Shown here piece after piece: positions 45,998-57,427 of a stretch of 64,000 nt of DNA. Both the position numbers and the translations under genes were made by a program. How positions within the stretch are numbered: position 1 is the first letter of the stretch; the number at the start of each line of letters is the position of its first letter. Source of the stretch: Cherax quadricarinatus (taxonomy: Eukaryota; Arthropoda; Malacostraca; Decapoda; Parastacidae). A model generated the notes under the pieces. That model saw only the letters and a list, made by a program, of their open reading frames with translations. It did no database searches and had not been told where the DNA came from. The stretch is taken from contig NW_027195229.1 in the NCBI RefSeq assembly GCF_038502225.1, positions 189,501 through 253,500 on the forward strand, read 5' to 3'.

Positions 45998-47319
45998 TTA
46001 ATGAAAATGTGTATATTAATGTAATATATGACATTTAATGAGACTCTGTGATTATTATTGAGTATTATTATTGTCATTACTAATATGGCATCACTTGTAC
46101 AAGTCGTCTAGCTACCACATCCCATATTTATTTATTCTACTGTGGGGTGTATTTATCATCTTTGTATGTCATGTATAGTGCTTATTATATAATTTTGAAA
46201 AAATATCATAGATGGATTGATGAAAATGTGTATATTAACGTAATATACGACATTTAATGAGACTCGGTGATTATTATTATTATTATCATTACTAATATGA
46301 TGTCTCGAGACATAAGACACTCTTAGTGATTTTAATGTGTACCTGCATGCCAGCACAGTGTGTAAGTTTATTTAGGTACAGGTATACACAAGTATAATTA
46401 TCAGATTATATATAAAATATTAAATAACTTTTAAAAACACTTGAAATTTTGGAGTTTCCAGACATAATGGAGAGACGTGGTGCTTACTGAGCTCACAGAG
46501 AATGTCAACAACTCGGTTGGGGTGCAGTGGCCATATTAGAAAGTCTGGTGGACGGAGCCGTATAGCAAGATTTGGTCATAATTTGAAATGTCCGTATTAG
46601 TGGAATGCTGTAAAGCGAAATGCCGTAAAGAGGGGTCCTGCTGTACCTAGCTCCTGCTAATCCTACTGAAGTCTCACTCATCATAAAGTCAATGTAAACA
46701 AGACAGAAAACCTAATTAATGTACAACCACTAACGTACAAAAGAGCATCTCATCTGCTGTCACCCACTATTGCAACTCTTTTTAACAAATCAGTGGAATT
46801 TCCAACTTTCCCATCCATACTCAAGATAAAAAAGGTTACCCTGAGTCTCAAAGGAGGCGATCCAACTGAAGTGAACAACTATAGGCCTATACCAAACTTG
46901 CCCTTACTATCTAAAATCTTAAAAATAATAATACCTAAGTGAATTTACTCCTACCTAATATCTCACAACATACAGTACCAGTCATGGCATTATGCCACCC
47001 CTCCCCCACACACGTACCAAAACACAAACACATACCATGAAAGATTATAATAAATATATTTGCAAACTTACTGAGGTTCTAATACTTAGTGCCGTGTCCT
47101 TTATGCTTAATAATGTCCCTCAGCCGTGTAGGAAGACTCACACAAATTCTTGAGGGTTTGGGGAGGTATATTATTCTGTGCCTCATGTAGAGCAGCCTCC
47201 AGCCGTGAGATGTAACTAATATCCTTGCCCAATAAACTTTGTTTCACTATTGACCAGAGGTTCTCAATAGGGTTTAGGTCTGGGGAATTGCCTGGCCCGT
47301 CATTAAAAGAACCTCACTT

Positions 47320-48235
47320 TACAGTCCTTAAGCCACTGAACTACAGATATGGCAGTGTGAGGGGAAAAGTTCAACATCTAGGAGTAACGAGCGAATATAT
47401 GATGATGATAGTTTGCTTGACAGTCTGCTTGTTAAGGTAGAGTCAGTGTCTAGCTCCTGCTACCCCTCCCCCCTCCTTTCTCCACACTGAAAGGTGACGT
47501 GTGGGACTCCGACTAAATGGATAATCACTTGACTCGCAGCTGCCAACACATCTGTAAGTAAAATGCCTCTGCTCCTGTTTTATTTGATATATTAGTCAAA
47601 AGCTTCACTTTTATCTAATCTTGAGACTTAGTTCATCCTGCCTTCACTTTCATGTTTATAAATCTTGTCTTTAAATCCTCACCATTCTTTTAAATGCCTT
47701 ATACTTATCATGGAGAGTGATTTATCAAGCAGTGGTTAACTTTTGTCTCTTTCTAGCTTGGACTGCCAGCTAGGGTCATCTGGTGACTACAGAGACAGTT
47801 TGAAGGAAAGGAACCTAACCAGGTTAAGAGATGTCACCCACGATCTACGTACCATATTGTAGCTACACCCAGGCAGCTACCCCTCATCTCTGCAGTGGTG
47901 AAAGACCTGCGTTCCTATCATCTTGACAGATCATTCAAGGCTAGACATACTGTGACTGAATAGTCGTTGGGTTGTCACTCACCAGATGTGACCCCCCCCC
48001 CCACATCATCAGCAACGGCTACAGTTTGTACAATGCGCTGTGTCAACAACATCGACATGATCTACAATTCCACGTGTACAAATTAGTGGTGAATTCAATT
48101 ATCATTTTTTTTCTATTTCATTTTTCATTTTTCTTTCAAACAGGATAAAAGTTCATGTTTACATGTTTTACATTTTCAATTCTTACAATAAAGTGTTTAT
48201 ATTTGTATGTTATTGTTATTTTTTTTATTATTTCT
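47320..48235. other. Unidentified insert in the Tc1-like transposase
   Basis: This DNA lies between the second and third catalytic motifs of the transposase. It contains a C run near 47994-48002 and a T-rich end, but no recognised termini, tandem array or supported frame. It may be an unrelated insertion or a non-coding replacement. Confidence 0.45.
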
Positions 48236-48837
48236 TTTCCTAAGGAGGAGCCAGCCTTGGTAATACTAACATAAGATCTTACAGGGCTGAGTAAGCCTTC
48301 ACAGGCAGTATGACATGATGCACCATCCTGCATAAAAACCGTAGCCCCACACTTGTCAAACACCTTGGGTAAATTGTCACACAATAACTTCAGGTAATTA
48401 CACTGGTTCAAATACTGGTTTTTGGGAAGCACAATGAGTTCACCAACACTCTGAGCACTGAAACACCCCAAAACCATGAGCCAATCTGGGTGTTTGGTGG
48501 TCCCACATGTGTAGTGTGGGTCGAGCATGTCACTACCTCTGGACTGGTACACATGCCCCCCACGGTTACAAGTGACAGTGAAGGTTGCTTCATCACTCCA
48601 AAGTACTTCAGACCACTGTTGAGGATTCCAGCAAAGATATTTCTTTGCATAATCCAGCCTACATTTCTTCTACGGCTTGGAGAAGACTGGTTTCTTAACC
48701 TGGCGCTAACTACTGCAGCCCAGTTTTGACACACGTCTGTTAACAGTTCTTACAGACACCTCTGAGAGAAGATGTGAGTTCTTTTCTTTCAATTCTCTAG
48801 CAGTTATCTTAGGTGTACTCTCTAACTGCTTCTTTAA

Positions 48838-49866
48838 CCCTTTCAGGGTTTCGGCCATACTAGTACGGCTTACGCACCAGGGTTTTTGACGTACTAGTAC
48901 GCCTAAATTCTAGCGCCCTCAAATCTATTGAGAGTAAGCTGGTAGGTCTACATATGAAAGAATGGGTCTATGTGGTCAGTGTGCGTGGTATAAAAAAAAT
49001 CCTGCAGCACACAGTGCGTAATGAGAAAAAAAAAACTTTGTGTTTTTGGATTAAAACAGCGACTTTGCACTGTATTTTCGTATGGTATTTATTGTTGTAT
49101 TCTAGTTTACCTGGTCTCATTTTATAGAATGGAAGACATTACAGAAATTGAGATGATTTTGACTGGTTTTACAAAGAAAAGTACCTTGAAATTGAGTTCA
49201 AAATAGCAGAAATGTTTGATTTTTACCAAATTTCAAAAGTAAACAAATCATGCTATGCATCCAATACACATCAACTGGCGAGTCTAATATTCTTTTACAA
49301 GTGCGCTGATATTATTTATACCATTTCTACACCAATGCAGTAGTCTGCATAACAGTAAATCTTCTATTTTTTTGTAAGAATAAAAATTCAAAGTGGAAAG
49401 CAAAAGAATGTAAGAGGGGCATGGGGACATGACTAATGAACAGAGGAAGTGTTATTTTAGTGCCAGGAATGTCTTTCTTGTTTATTCTGGACCCTATTCG
49501 GAAATTGGCATCTTTTGAAATTTGTGTGAAATTGGCAAAATTGCTAAATTCTGACCACTGTATTGGATAGTTGATATAGGTAAATGGGTGGTTTCTTGTA
49601 CTCATTCGATAGAAAAAATGGAGTTCTAGCGAAATAATTAATTTTTCTGTCGACAAGTACACTGGAACTGGCCGAAAATAGGGCTCAAAGTGGGCAAAAT
49701 CGCCGATGCGTAAACATCGTTGGGACCGCTAGCTTCGTGAGAGCATAATTCCCTAAGTTTTCCATCAAATTTCACACTTTTGGTGTCATTATGATCGGGA
49801 AAAGATTCTCTATCTTTTCATAAGGAAATTTTTTTTTTGAAATTTGACCTGTCGACCCTGAAAGTG
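48838..49866 (+). mobile_element. piggyBac MITE, about 1.03 kb
   Basis: Termini CCCTTTCAGGGTTTCGG and GACCCTGAAAGTG are flanked by TTAA at 48834-48837 and 49867-49870. A GTACTAGTACG palindrome lies near the left end. It belongs to the same family as 34539 and 40219. Confidence 0.93.
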
Positions 49867-50882
49867 TTAACACAATTAAGGTACGAACAGCTGTCTCCTT
49901 TGAGGGGCCAGGCCAAGATCTGGCAGACAGTAACTCGACACCTCCACCAGCCTTGAAACACTGCACCCAGTCCCCACTGAAGCTCACACACACCAACATT
50001 CTCCACTATTTCCTTCGTCTGGAGCCCAGCTTTGTGAAGCCCTATGATTTGAGCTATAGTTTCGAGTGTTAAAGACTTCCTTTTATCCATACTCAAACAA
50101 GTAAAGCCCCAAAATCAAAGGGAACATCGGACAAAAAATGGGGCAGATGAGAGACAAGAGTGCAACACTTTGTCTCACTACGGCAACCACGTGAGAACCG
50201 ATTAGTCATTGTGGAGTGTGGCAGCAGGCCATGGTGTCATGCTCACGGCTGCTACCCGGCATAATGCACTGATGAAAAAAGACCCCCCTCTATATGGTAG
50301 GCCTTTGATTTTCGTCACGGCATTATGCCAGGGCGCTCACCCAGCACAATGCCATGCCTAGCAGTGTACTTAACCCCTGCCAGTTTGGGTTTAGGATGAA
50401 AAAAGTACGAATGCAATTATACAAATGCTCTAACTGCTATATGCAGCACTGGAAAAAATGAACATCCTATAGGACTCTTCAAAGACCTGTGAAAAGCATT
50501 CATCACAGCGGGCCACAATATCTTGCACCTTAAACTAGAACATTATAGGGTCAGAGGACCCCAGAGGATCATTGCATACCTAAAATTTTACCTTAGCAAT
50601 AGACACCAGTATGTCTCCACTAACGGTGTAACCTCATCAACGCAGCCCTAGGGCAGTGTCCTTGGTCCTCTGATCTTTCTCATTTATATCAATGATCTCC
50701 TTAAACAAAATATGTTCCATTTGTAGATGACATTACTTACGTCTTTTCCCACTCAAATCAGACTACGCTCAGTGACACTGTTAACGATGAGCTACTAAAA
50801 ATATCTACATGGATGACAATAAACAAACTCATCCTCAATATGGATAAAACCTACTACATGCTATTTGGAAACAGAGCTTTAA

Positions 50883-51100
50883 CCCGTAAACGGTCCAAAC
50901 GTATATATACGTTTTATCAACATTTTAAAGTATGTAAAAAAAGTATATCTTCTTTTTGTTTTTTTACATTTGAAAATGTGTAAAAAAAAAACTTTGATCT
51001 ACTTTTTTTTTGTTACATTTGAAAATATGTAAAAAAAACGTAGATCTACTTTTTGTAGCACTACACATGTGAACGTAGATCTGCTTGGACCGTTTACGGG
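50883..51100. mobile_element. 218-bp piggyBac-type MITE
   Basis: Termini CCCGTAAACGGTCC and GGACCGTTTACGGG are flanked by TTAA. The interior has repeated GTAGATCTAC-like words. The right TTAA (51101-51104) is shared with piggyBac-B. It is a sister of 57428-57598. Confidence 0.92.
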
Positions 51101-51539
51101 TTAACCCCTTCAGGGTCCAAGGCCAAAATCTAAAGTGGTGCTCCAGTGTCCAAGAAATTTTGAAAAAAAAAAAAAAAAAAAAAAAAAGTATTTTTTCTTA
51201 CAGAATTAAAGAGTATATTTTTGTGAAGGTAATAAGACAAAAAAATTTTTTTCTTATCAGTACTTACCGAGATACAGCGGTAGGAAGTTGACCAAAAATG
51301 ACCGGGTGGCGGCAACTTCAGTGACTTCCTCAAAATCCCATTTTTTTATTTTATGTTTTTTATACTTTTTTCTTTTCTTTTCTATTTTTTTCTTTTTCTA
51401 ATAACATTTGTTGCCTGGGAGACCAGTATAATGTATATTGCATAAGTGTACACTCATTGTATTCAACACAATAACTGTGCTAATTTGTTTATCATTATAT
51501 TGCTTACAAAACTTGTTTACAAGTTTATTGTGTTGAATA

Positions 51540-52220
51540 CAATGGTACCATACAGTACCATATGGTACAATGGTGCCATAGGGTGCAATTGTGCCATATG
51601 ATACAATGGCACATGATACAATGGTACCATATCATACTATGGTACCATATGGTACAATTGCACCATTTGGTACAATGGTACCATATGATACAATGGTACC
51701 ATATGGTGCAATGGTACCATATGGAGTAATGGTACTATATGGTACCATATGATGCAATGGTACCATATGGAACAGTGTACCATACAGTACAATGATACCA
51801 TATGGTTCATTGTACAATATGGTACTGTCGTATTCAACACAATAAACACACTAATATTTTCATTATTATTTTGTTTACAATAGTTGTTTACAACAAAAAT
51901 ATGCAAAAATATTGTATATTAGTAATGTTCTATTATATATTTACAAGTGTACAGGAACTTGACGTGTACCTAGAGGTGGATGACAAAGCACTTTGTCTCG
52001 GAAACTGCGGAGTTAGTAGCGAACTTGCGTCGCCACTCACACTGCCACCAACACCTATTGACCATATGGTACAGGGTATCGTATGTTACAGGGTACCATA
52101 TGGTACATTGTACTATATGGTATAGGGTACCATGCAGTACAGGATAACATATGGTGCAGGGTACCATATGGCACAGGGTACCATACAGTACAGGACACCA
52201 TATGGTACAGATACAGGGAT
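51540..52220. repeat. 18-bp and 17-bp satellite blocks of piggyBac-B
   Basis: The 18-bp unit runs from 51540 to about 51830 and a 17-bp variant from 52060 to 52220, separated by the same unique spacer as in piggyBac-A. At 52198 the array continues into AGATACAGGGATAAC without interruption, which is the hAT empty site. Confidence 0.9.
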
Positions 52221-52968
52221 AACTACGGAAATAAGTCACCCTGACTTTTTTGGGTTATCCTAGGATTTTATATGTATGCTGCTATGTATGATAATCTATG
52301 TAATTGTATTTCTGTACACCTGAATAAACTTACTCAAGTGCATGTGGCATCATAAGTAAGTTTATTTAGTTATACACAAATAAAGTTACATAGAATATCA
52401 TACTTAGCAGCATATGTTTGGAGAACCTAGGATAACCCAAAAAAGTCAGACAGACTTGTTTCCATTAGGGTCCCTGTACCATATGATACAGTGGACCCCC
52501 GCATAACGATATTAATCCGTTCATGAGAGCTCATTGTTATGCGAAATTATCGTTATGCGAATGAATTTTCCCCATAAGAAATAATGGAAATCAAATTAAT
52601 CCGTGCAAGACACCCAAAAGTATGAAAAAAAAATTTTTACCACATGAAATATACATTTTCCTACACACAAAGAGAAGGATACATGCAGAATAGTAGAGTA
52701 GTACATGCACAGTATATATTGTGCATGTACTACTCTACTAAATGAAGAATAAATGACACTTACCTTTATTGAAGATGCAGCAATGACTGATGAGACACTG
52801 TGTCCTGGGAGTGCCTTTTCCTCCTGAGTACTGTAGGTCCTGTTTGGCATTTTCTTCCAGAACAGGCCTTATCACACTGAGTATGTCACTACAATTCTAA
52901 AATCTCTCAAACCAACCTTTGCTGGCTTTAAATTCACCAATATGAGCACTAGCTAGAGGCATTTTTCC

Positions 52969-53109
52969 CTGTTCATCTGGGTGTTCGTCGACTGGTGTGG
53001 GTTGCATCCTGGGAGACAAGATTAAGGACCCCAATGGAAATAAGTTAGAGTCCTCAATGATGCACTGACTTTCTTGGGTTATCCTGGGTGGCTAACCCTC
53101 CGGGGTTAA
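52969..53109 (+). mobile_element. SINE 3' fragment, first cassette
   Basis: It matches the body of the SINE at 26006 from about TGGGTGTT through GGCTAACCCTCCGGGGTTA. The tRNA head and the tail are missing. Confidence 0.85.
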
Positions 53110-53164
53110 TTGTTTCTTGGTAATTGTTTCACGTTAAGCCACACCAACAACACTCTCTCCACAT

Positions 53165-53340
53165 CTTCGAGTAATACAGCTGATGGTGGTGCAGCAACAG
53201 CTGTGGTGCAGCTGACCATGGTGCAGCAGCAGCTGGGTGCAGCAACAGCTGACCATGGTGCACCTGCAGCTGTGGTACAGCAGCAGCTGTGGTGCAGCAG
53301 CAGCTGTGGTGCAGCAGCAGATGACTGTGGTACGATAGTA
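53165..53340. repeat. CAGCAGCTGTGG-type array
   Basis: Imperfect repeats built from CAGCTG, CAGCAG and TGTGGTG words. It lies between the SINE fragment and a MGPKKASS start codon region (53370-53393, minus strand). Frames here are not genes. Confidence 0.88.
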
Positions 53341-53606
53341 TTTATCACCCTTTTTACCACAGGGTTGGCACTAGAAGCTTTCTTCGGGCCCATGGTGGCT
53401 TATTTAGCAGTTACAAGCACTATAAATAATGGAATAATACAAAATGTATTGAATGTATGCATGCAACCGGCCACCCTGGCTTGTAAACAATGACGGCAAG
53501 GCAGGCGCTCAGGCTGGACGGACAGGTTCGGGACAGGTTCGGGACAAGTCATGTTCAGAGACAGCTGATGGTGCAACAGCAGCTGACCGTGGTGCAGTAG
53601 CAGCTG

Positions 53607-53795
53607 ACTGGTCCAGCAACAGCTGACTGGTCCAGCAACAGCTGACTGATCCAGCAACAGCTGACTGATCCAGCAACAATTGACTGATCCAGCAACAGCT
53701 GACTGGTCCAGCAACAGCTGACTGATCCAGCAACAGCTGACTTATCCAACAACAGCTGACTGATCTAGCAACAGCTGACTGATCCAGCAACAGCG
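53607..53795. repeat. 19-bp tandem array
   Basis: About ten units of CTGACTGATCCAGCAACAG (19 bp) with GGTC/GATC variants. The period is not a multiple of three, so the long frames across it cycle through three readings. Confidence 0.9.
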
Positions 53796-53870
53796 ATTCT
53801 TAAATCTCTCAAACCAACCTTTGCTGGCTTTAAATTCACTAATATGAGCACTAGTTCCAGGCGTTTTTCC

Positions 53871-54009
53871 TTGTTCACCTGGGTGTTAGTCGACTGGTGT
53901 GGGATGCATCCTGGGAGACAAGATTAAGGACCCCAATGGAAATAAGATACACAGTCTTCGATGACACACTTTTTTGGGTTATCCTGGGTGGCTAACCCTC
54001 TGGGGTTAA
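53871..54009 (+). mobile_element. SINE 3' fragment, second cassette
   Basis: It is nearly the same fragment as 52969-53109. It begins at the same internal point next to the same Tigger sequence, so the pair arose by segment duplication and not by two insertions. Confidence 0.85.
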
Positions 54010-54044
54010 TTGTTTCTTGGTATTCTCAATAAGCCACACCAACA

Positions 54045-54190
54045 ACGGTGCTAAAGCAGCAGCAGCTGACAGTGCTACAGCAGCAGCAGCAGCTGACAGT
54101 GCTACAGCAGCAGCAGCAGCTGACAGTGCTACAGCAGCAGCAGACGATGCTACAGCAGCAACAGACGATGCAGCAGCAGCAACAGACGAT

Positions 54191-54268
<78 letters not shown>

Positions 54269-54453
54269 GCAGAAGCAGCAGAAGCAGCAGAAGCAGCAGA
54301 AGCAGCAGAAGCAGCAGAAGCAGCAGAAGCAGCAGAAGCAGCAGAAGCAGCAGAAGCCGCAGAAGCCGCAGAAGCCGCAGCAGCCGCAGCAGCCGCAGAA
54401 GCCGCAGAAGCCGCAGAAGCCGCAGAAGCCGCAGAAGCCGCAGAAGCCGCAGA

Positions 54454-54540
<87 letters not shown>

Positions 54541-55030
54541 CGGTACTACAGCAGCAGCAGCTGACGGTGGTACAGCAGCAGCAGCAGCTGACAGTGCTAC
54601 AGCAGCACCAGCAGCTGACAGTGCTACAGCAGCACCAGCAGCTGACAGTGCTACAGCAGCAGCAGACAATGCTACAGGAGCAGCAGACGATACTACAACA
54701 GCAGCAGCAGCAGCTGACGGTGGTACAGCAGCAGCAGCAGCTGATGGTGGTACAGCAGCAGCAGCAGCTGATGGTGGTACAGCAGCAGCAGCAGCAGCAG
54801 CTGATGGTGCTACAGCAGCAGCAGCAGCAGCAGCTGCCAGTGCTACAGCAGTAGCAGCAGCAGCAGCAGCAGCTGACGGTGGTACAGCAGCAGCAGCAGC
54901 AGCAGCTGACGGTGGTACAGCAGCAGCAGCAGCTGATGGTGGTACAGCAGCAGCTGATGGTGCTACAGCAGCAGCAGCAGCAGCAGCTGCCAGTGCTACA
55001 GCAGTAGCAGCAGCAGCAGCAGCATCAGCA
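54045..55030. repeat. One-kilobase CAG-based hierarchical array
   Basis: It contains nearly pure CAG (about 54178-54262 and 54480-54535), a CAGCAGAAG nonamer block, a CCGCAGAAG block (54352-54450) and longer units with CAGCTGACGGTGGTA. All three frames of both strands are largely open (poly-Gln, poly-Ala, poly-Ser and so on). It is a repeat inside a transposon, not a gene. Confidence 0.95.
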
Positions 55031-55387
55031 GTTGACCATGGTACCACAGTATTTCGATAATATTTCTCACCCTTTTTACCACAGGGTTGGCACTAGAAGC
55101 TTTCTTGGGGCCCATGGTCACTTATTTTGCAGATAAAATCACCAAAAACACTGTAATAATACGAAATGTTACGACTGTATGCTTGGATGTTACCGCGGAG
55201 GCTGGCTTGTAAACAATGCCACCGGCGGAACATATGAGGCTGGCTCAGGCCTCACATAGACGTGTCTCGGACGAACAGCGTTGAGCGGGTTTTTTAGCGG
55301 TATGCGAGGCAAAATCTTAGCGATAAAATGTATCGGTATGCGGATTTAACGTTATGTAAGGCTAACGGTATGCGGGGGTCCACTGTA

Positions 55388-55882
55388 TAATGTACCACAT
55401 GGTACAATGTACAATATGGTACATTGTACCATATGGTACCACTCTACCATACGATACCATTGTACCATATACCATTGTATGACATGGCACCATTGTACCA
55501 TATGGTACCATTGTACCATATGGCACAATGGTACCATATGGTTCAAAACCATAGAATTCTTCTTCAGCTCCACTTCCATCAGTCTTAGAGCTGTAAGTTG
55601 TGAAGAGGAGAGTAAGAATTCGCCCGAAGAGTGAGTGGGGAGTTAGAGCTTCCTTGCCGCCAGGCACAATGAACAAAGCTACTTTGCCGGCATTCCCACA
55701 ATGCCATGCGGGCGTCCAGATTTTTTCTATGGTGTGCACACTGACCACCCAGACCCATTCTCTCAGATGTAGGCCTACTAGCCTTCTCCCGCTAAATTTG
55801 ACGCCGCTAGAATTTTGGCGTAGATCTACGGTTTGGACCCTGAACATAAAGCCGTAGATCTACAGGACATACCCTGAAAAGG
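55388..55882 (-). pseudogene. piggyBac-B right end and transposase N-terminus
   Basis: It mirrors 23505-23985. On the minus strand the terminal repeat and TAGATCTACGG palindromes lead into a frame with YSSKTDGSGAEEEFYGFE. The frame then passes into 18-bp satellite without a stop. Compared with copy A, two acidic residues differ. No catalytic domain. Confidence 0.7.
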
Positions 55883-56273
55883 CTAAATATCCAACTTAAT
55901 ATATTGATCAATGATTCCCCCATTACAAGGCTCACTTAGGCCAAATTTGTAGGTCTTCACTTTGACTACAACTGTGAAATTTCTACGTCCAACGCAACCA
56001 AGGTCTCCAAAAGAGTAGGCATCCTCTCCAAGACACAGTACTAGCTACGCCAAATGACACTAACACTATCACTCTAATCTACTCTTACCTCATCTATGGT
56101 ATTTGTGCCTAGGAATTTACTACGGCTAATCATCTTAAACCATTAATAACCCAAAATAAAGCTGCTATGCAGATGATCACTCATTCCTGTGCCAGACCCC
56201 CCCCCCCATCACTCTTCAAGTGTTTGAACTTACTTAATATACAAAATGTGCACTCATAATACTGTGCCTACTA

Positions 56274-57271
56274 CAGTGGACCCCTGGTATTCGATATTAA
56301 TCTGTTCCTGAGAGCTCATCGAATACCGAAAATATTGAAAAGCGAATCAATTTTCCCCATAAGAAATAATGGAAATCAAATTAATCCGTGCAAGACACCC
56401 AAAAGTATGAAAAAAACAAATTTTACCACATGAAATATTAAGTTTAATGGAATAGAATAATTACAATAACACCAATAACAATAGAATAATAATAGAATAA
56501 TTGACACTTACCTTTAATGAAGATCTGGTGATGATTGATGGGATGGGAGGAGGGGAGAGTGTCGAAGCTGTTACTGTTTAGAAGGGGAATCCCCTTCCAT
56601 TAGGACTTGAGGTAGCAAGTCCTTTTCCAGAGGTTACTTCCCTTCTTCTTTTAATGCCACTAGGACCAGCTTGAAAGCCACTGGACCTCTGTCGCACAAC
56701 ATATCTGTCCATAGAGCTCTGTACCTCCCGTTCCTTTAAGATTTGTCTAAAACGGGCCACAACATTGTCATTGTAATAGTCACCAACTTGGCTTGCAATA
56801 GCTGTGTTAGGGTGATTTTCATCCATAAAGGTTTGCAGTTCAACCCACTTTGCACACATTTCCTTAATTTTTGAAGTAGGCACAATGGATTCCACAACTG
56901 GCATAGGCTTCTCAGGGTTAGCCCCAAACCCTCAAAATCTTTCTTAATTTCCATACTAATTCTCACCCTTTTTACCACAGGGTTGGCACTAGAAGCTTTC
57001 TTGGGGCCCATGGTGACTTATTTTGCAGAAACAAGCACCAAAGACATTGACAATATGGAATGTACCGAATGTATCCTTAGATGCGCACACACTGCCTGGC
57101 TTGTAAACACTGGCACACACGGGGCAGTTCAGGCCACACGTGGACATGTCTCGTACGAATCGCATTGAATACTGGGTTTTCGATTGGATACAGTGGTGAA
57201 ATTTTTGCATTAAAATGAATCGAATACTGGATTTATCGGATACCGATGCCATCGAATACTGGGGTCCACTG
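56274..57271 (-). mobile_element. Internally deleted Tigger derivative
   Basis: Termini CAGTGGACCCCTGG and the inverse CAGTGGACCCCAG lie between TA pairs (56272-56273, 57272-57273), inside LINE-1 copy 2. It keeps the first about 30 residues of the transposase (MGPKKASSANPVVKRVRIS, near 57011) and the C-terminal region (KIKEMCAKWVELQTF to the stop at 56578). The whole catalytic core is deleted. Subterminal words (ATCGAATAC) differ from those of Tigger-1 and -2, which suggests a separate subfamily. Confidence 0.92.
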
Positions 57272-57427
57272 TATATATATACACAGCATTAACCTTAAAC
57301 ATTAACCCTAACCACAAACTTCTCCTTGATAGCTACAATACAACACTTAGGCACAACATAAGGCACAAAACTCTCTTCAACATCCCCCATGTCTGCCTTA
57401 CCCTATGCAAAAACGCCATGTATTTAA

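Larger units (their letters stand above)
44021..46310. repeat. 217-bp unit in triplicate, middle copy interrupted
   Basis: Units start near 44021, 44238 and 46086 with CACTTGTACAAGTCGTCT and run through TTTATCATCTTTATATG and CATTTAATGAGACTC. The homologous element at 61489-63079 has the unit once (about 61850-62040). The middle unit carries three insertions, and the outer units show the empty target for each. Confidence 0.8.
42257..46643 (-). mobile_element. TA-target element with GGGGCC-rich termini, nested
   Basis: Termini CAGTAGGGCCCCACTTATA and the inverse of CAGCAGGACCCCTCTTTAC are flanked by TA on both sides. Removal restores LINE-1 sequence at CTCTATA-CCTAGCTCC. It is homologous to 61489-63079 in the other orientation. 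It contains a MITE, a LINE tail, a Tigger MITE and piggyBac-3, and a tripled internal unit. No transposase was found, so it is non-autonomous. Confidence 0.82.
47090..50096 (-). pseudogene. Tc1-like transposase, in pieces
   Basis: The N-terminal helix-turn-helix begins near 50096 (KRKSLTLETIAQIIGLHKAG). The MITE at 48838-49866 follows. Then come STPKITARELKEKNSH and RTVNRRVSKLG near 48730-48830. The DDE domain has WSDEATFTV near 48590 and FMQDGASCHTA near 48320. The last motif, GNSPDLNPIENLW, supplying the catalytic Glu, lies near 47250-47300. About 900 bp of unrelated DNA separates the last two motifs. Frame changes also occur near 48550 and 47190. Confidence 0.85.
46973..50366 (-). mobile_element. 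Tc1-like transposon carrying a MITE
   Basis: Terminal repeats CAGTACCAGTCATGGCATTA and the inverse of CACTGCTAGGCATGGCATTG are flanked by TA (46971-46972, 50367-50368). Excising it with one TA restores CACAACATACTTAACCCCTG, matching LINE-1 copy 1 near 29142. Without the MITE it is about 2.36 kb. Confidence 0.9.
52489..55385 (-). mobile_element. Tigger-3, derivative with duplicated CAG-type cassettes
   Basis: Termini CAGTGGACCCCC and GGGGGTCCACTG are flanked by TA (52487-52488, 55386-55387). piggyBac-A at about 23520 has the undisturbed ATG-G-TATAATG target. Inside, pieces of transposase (KPTFAGFKF; MGPKKASSANP) occur twice. Each set brackets a SINE fragment and a CAG-type array. No continuous transposase remains. 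Confidence 0.9.
51105..55882 (-). mobile_element. piggyBac-B, hosting Tigger-3
   Basis: The left end CCCCTTCAGGGTCC follows TTAA at 51101-51104. The right end ACCCTGAAAAGG is followed by CTAA, a decayed TTAA. It is collinear with piggyBac-A but lacks the hAT, Tigger-1 and gypsy insertions. After removal of Tigger-3 it is about 1.9 kb. Only the N-terminal coding part and satellite remain. Confidence 0.82.

Noticed and set aside
47225..47440. Plus-strand frame MPNKLCFTID
   Set aside because: The minus strand carries the Tc1 motif GNSPDLNPIENLW at this place.
54017..55060. Frames of about 350 codons encoding poly-Ala, poly-Gln or poly-Ser
   Set aside because: The CAG array inside Tigger-3 is open in several frames on both strands. 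It is a repeat, not a gene.
57290..57320. Telomere-like CCCTAA words
   Set aside because: They are part of collinear LINE-1 sequence. Arthropod TTAGG arrays are absent.
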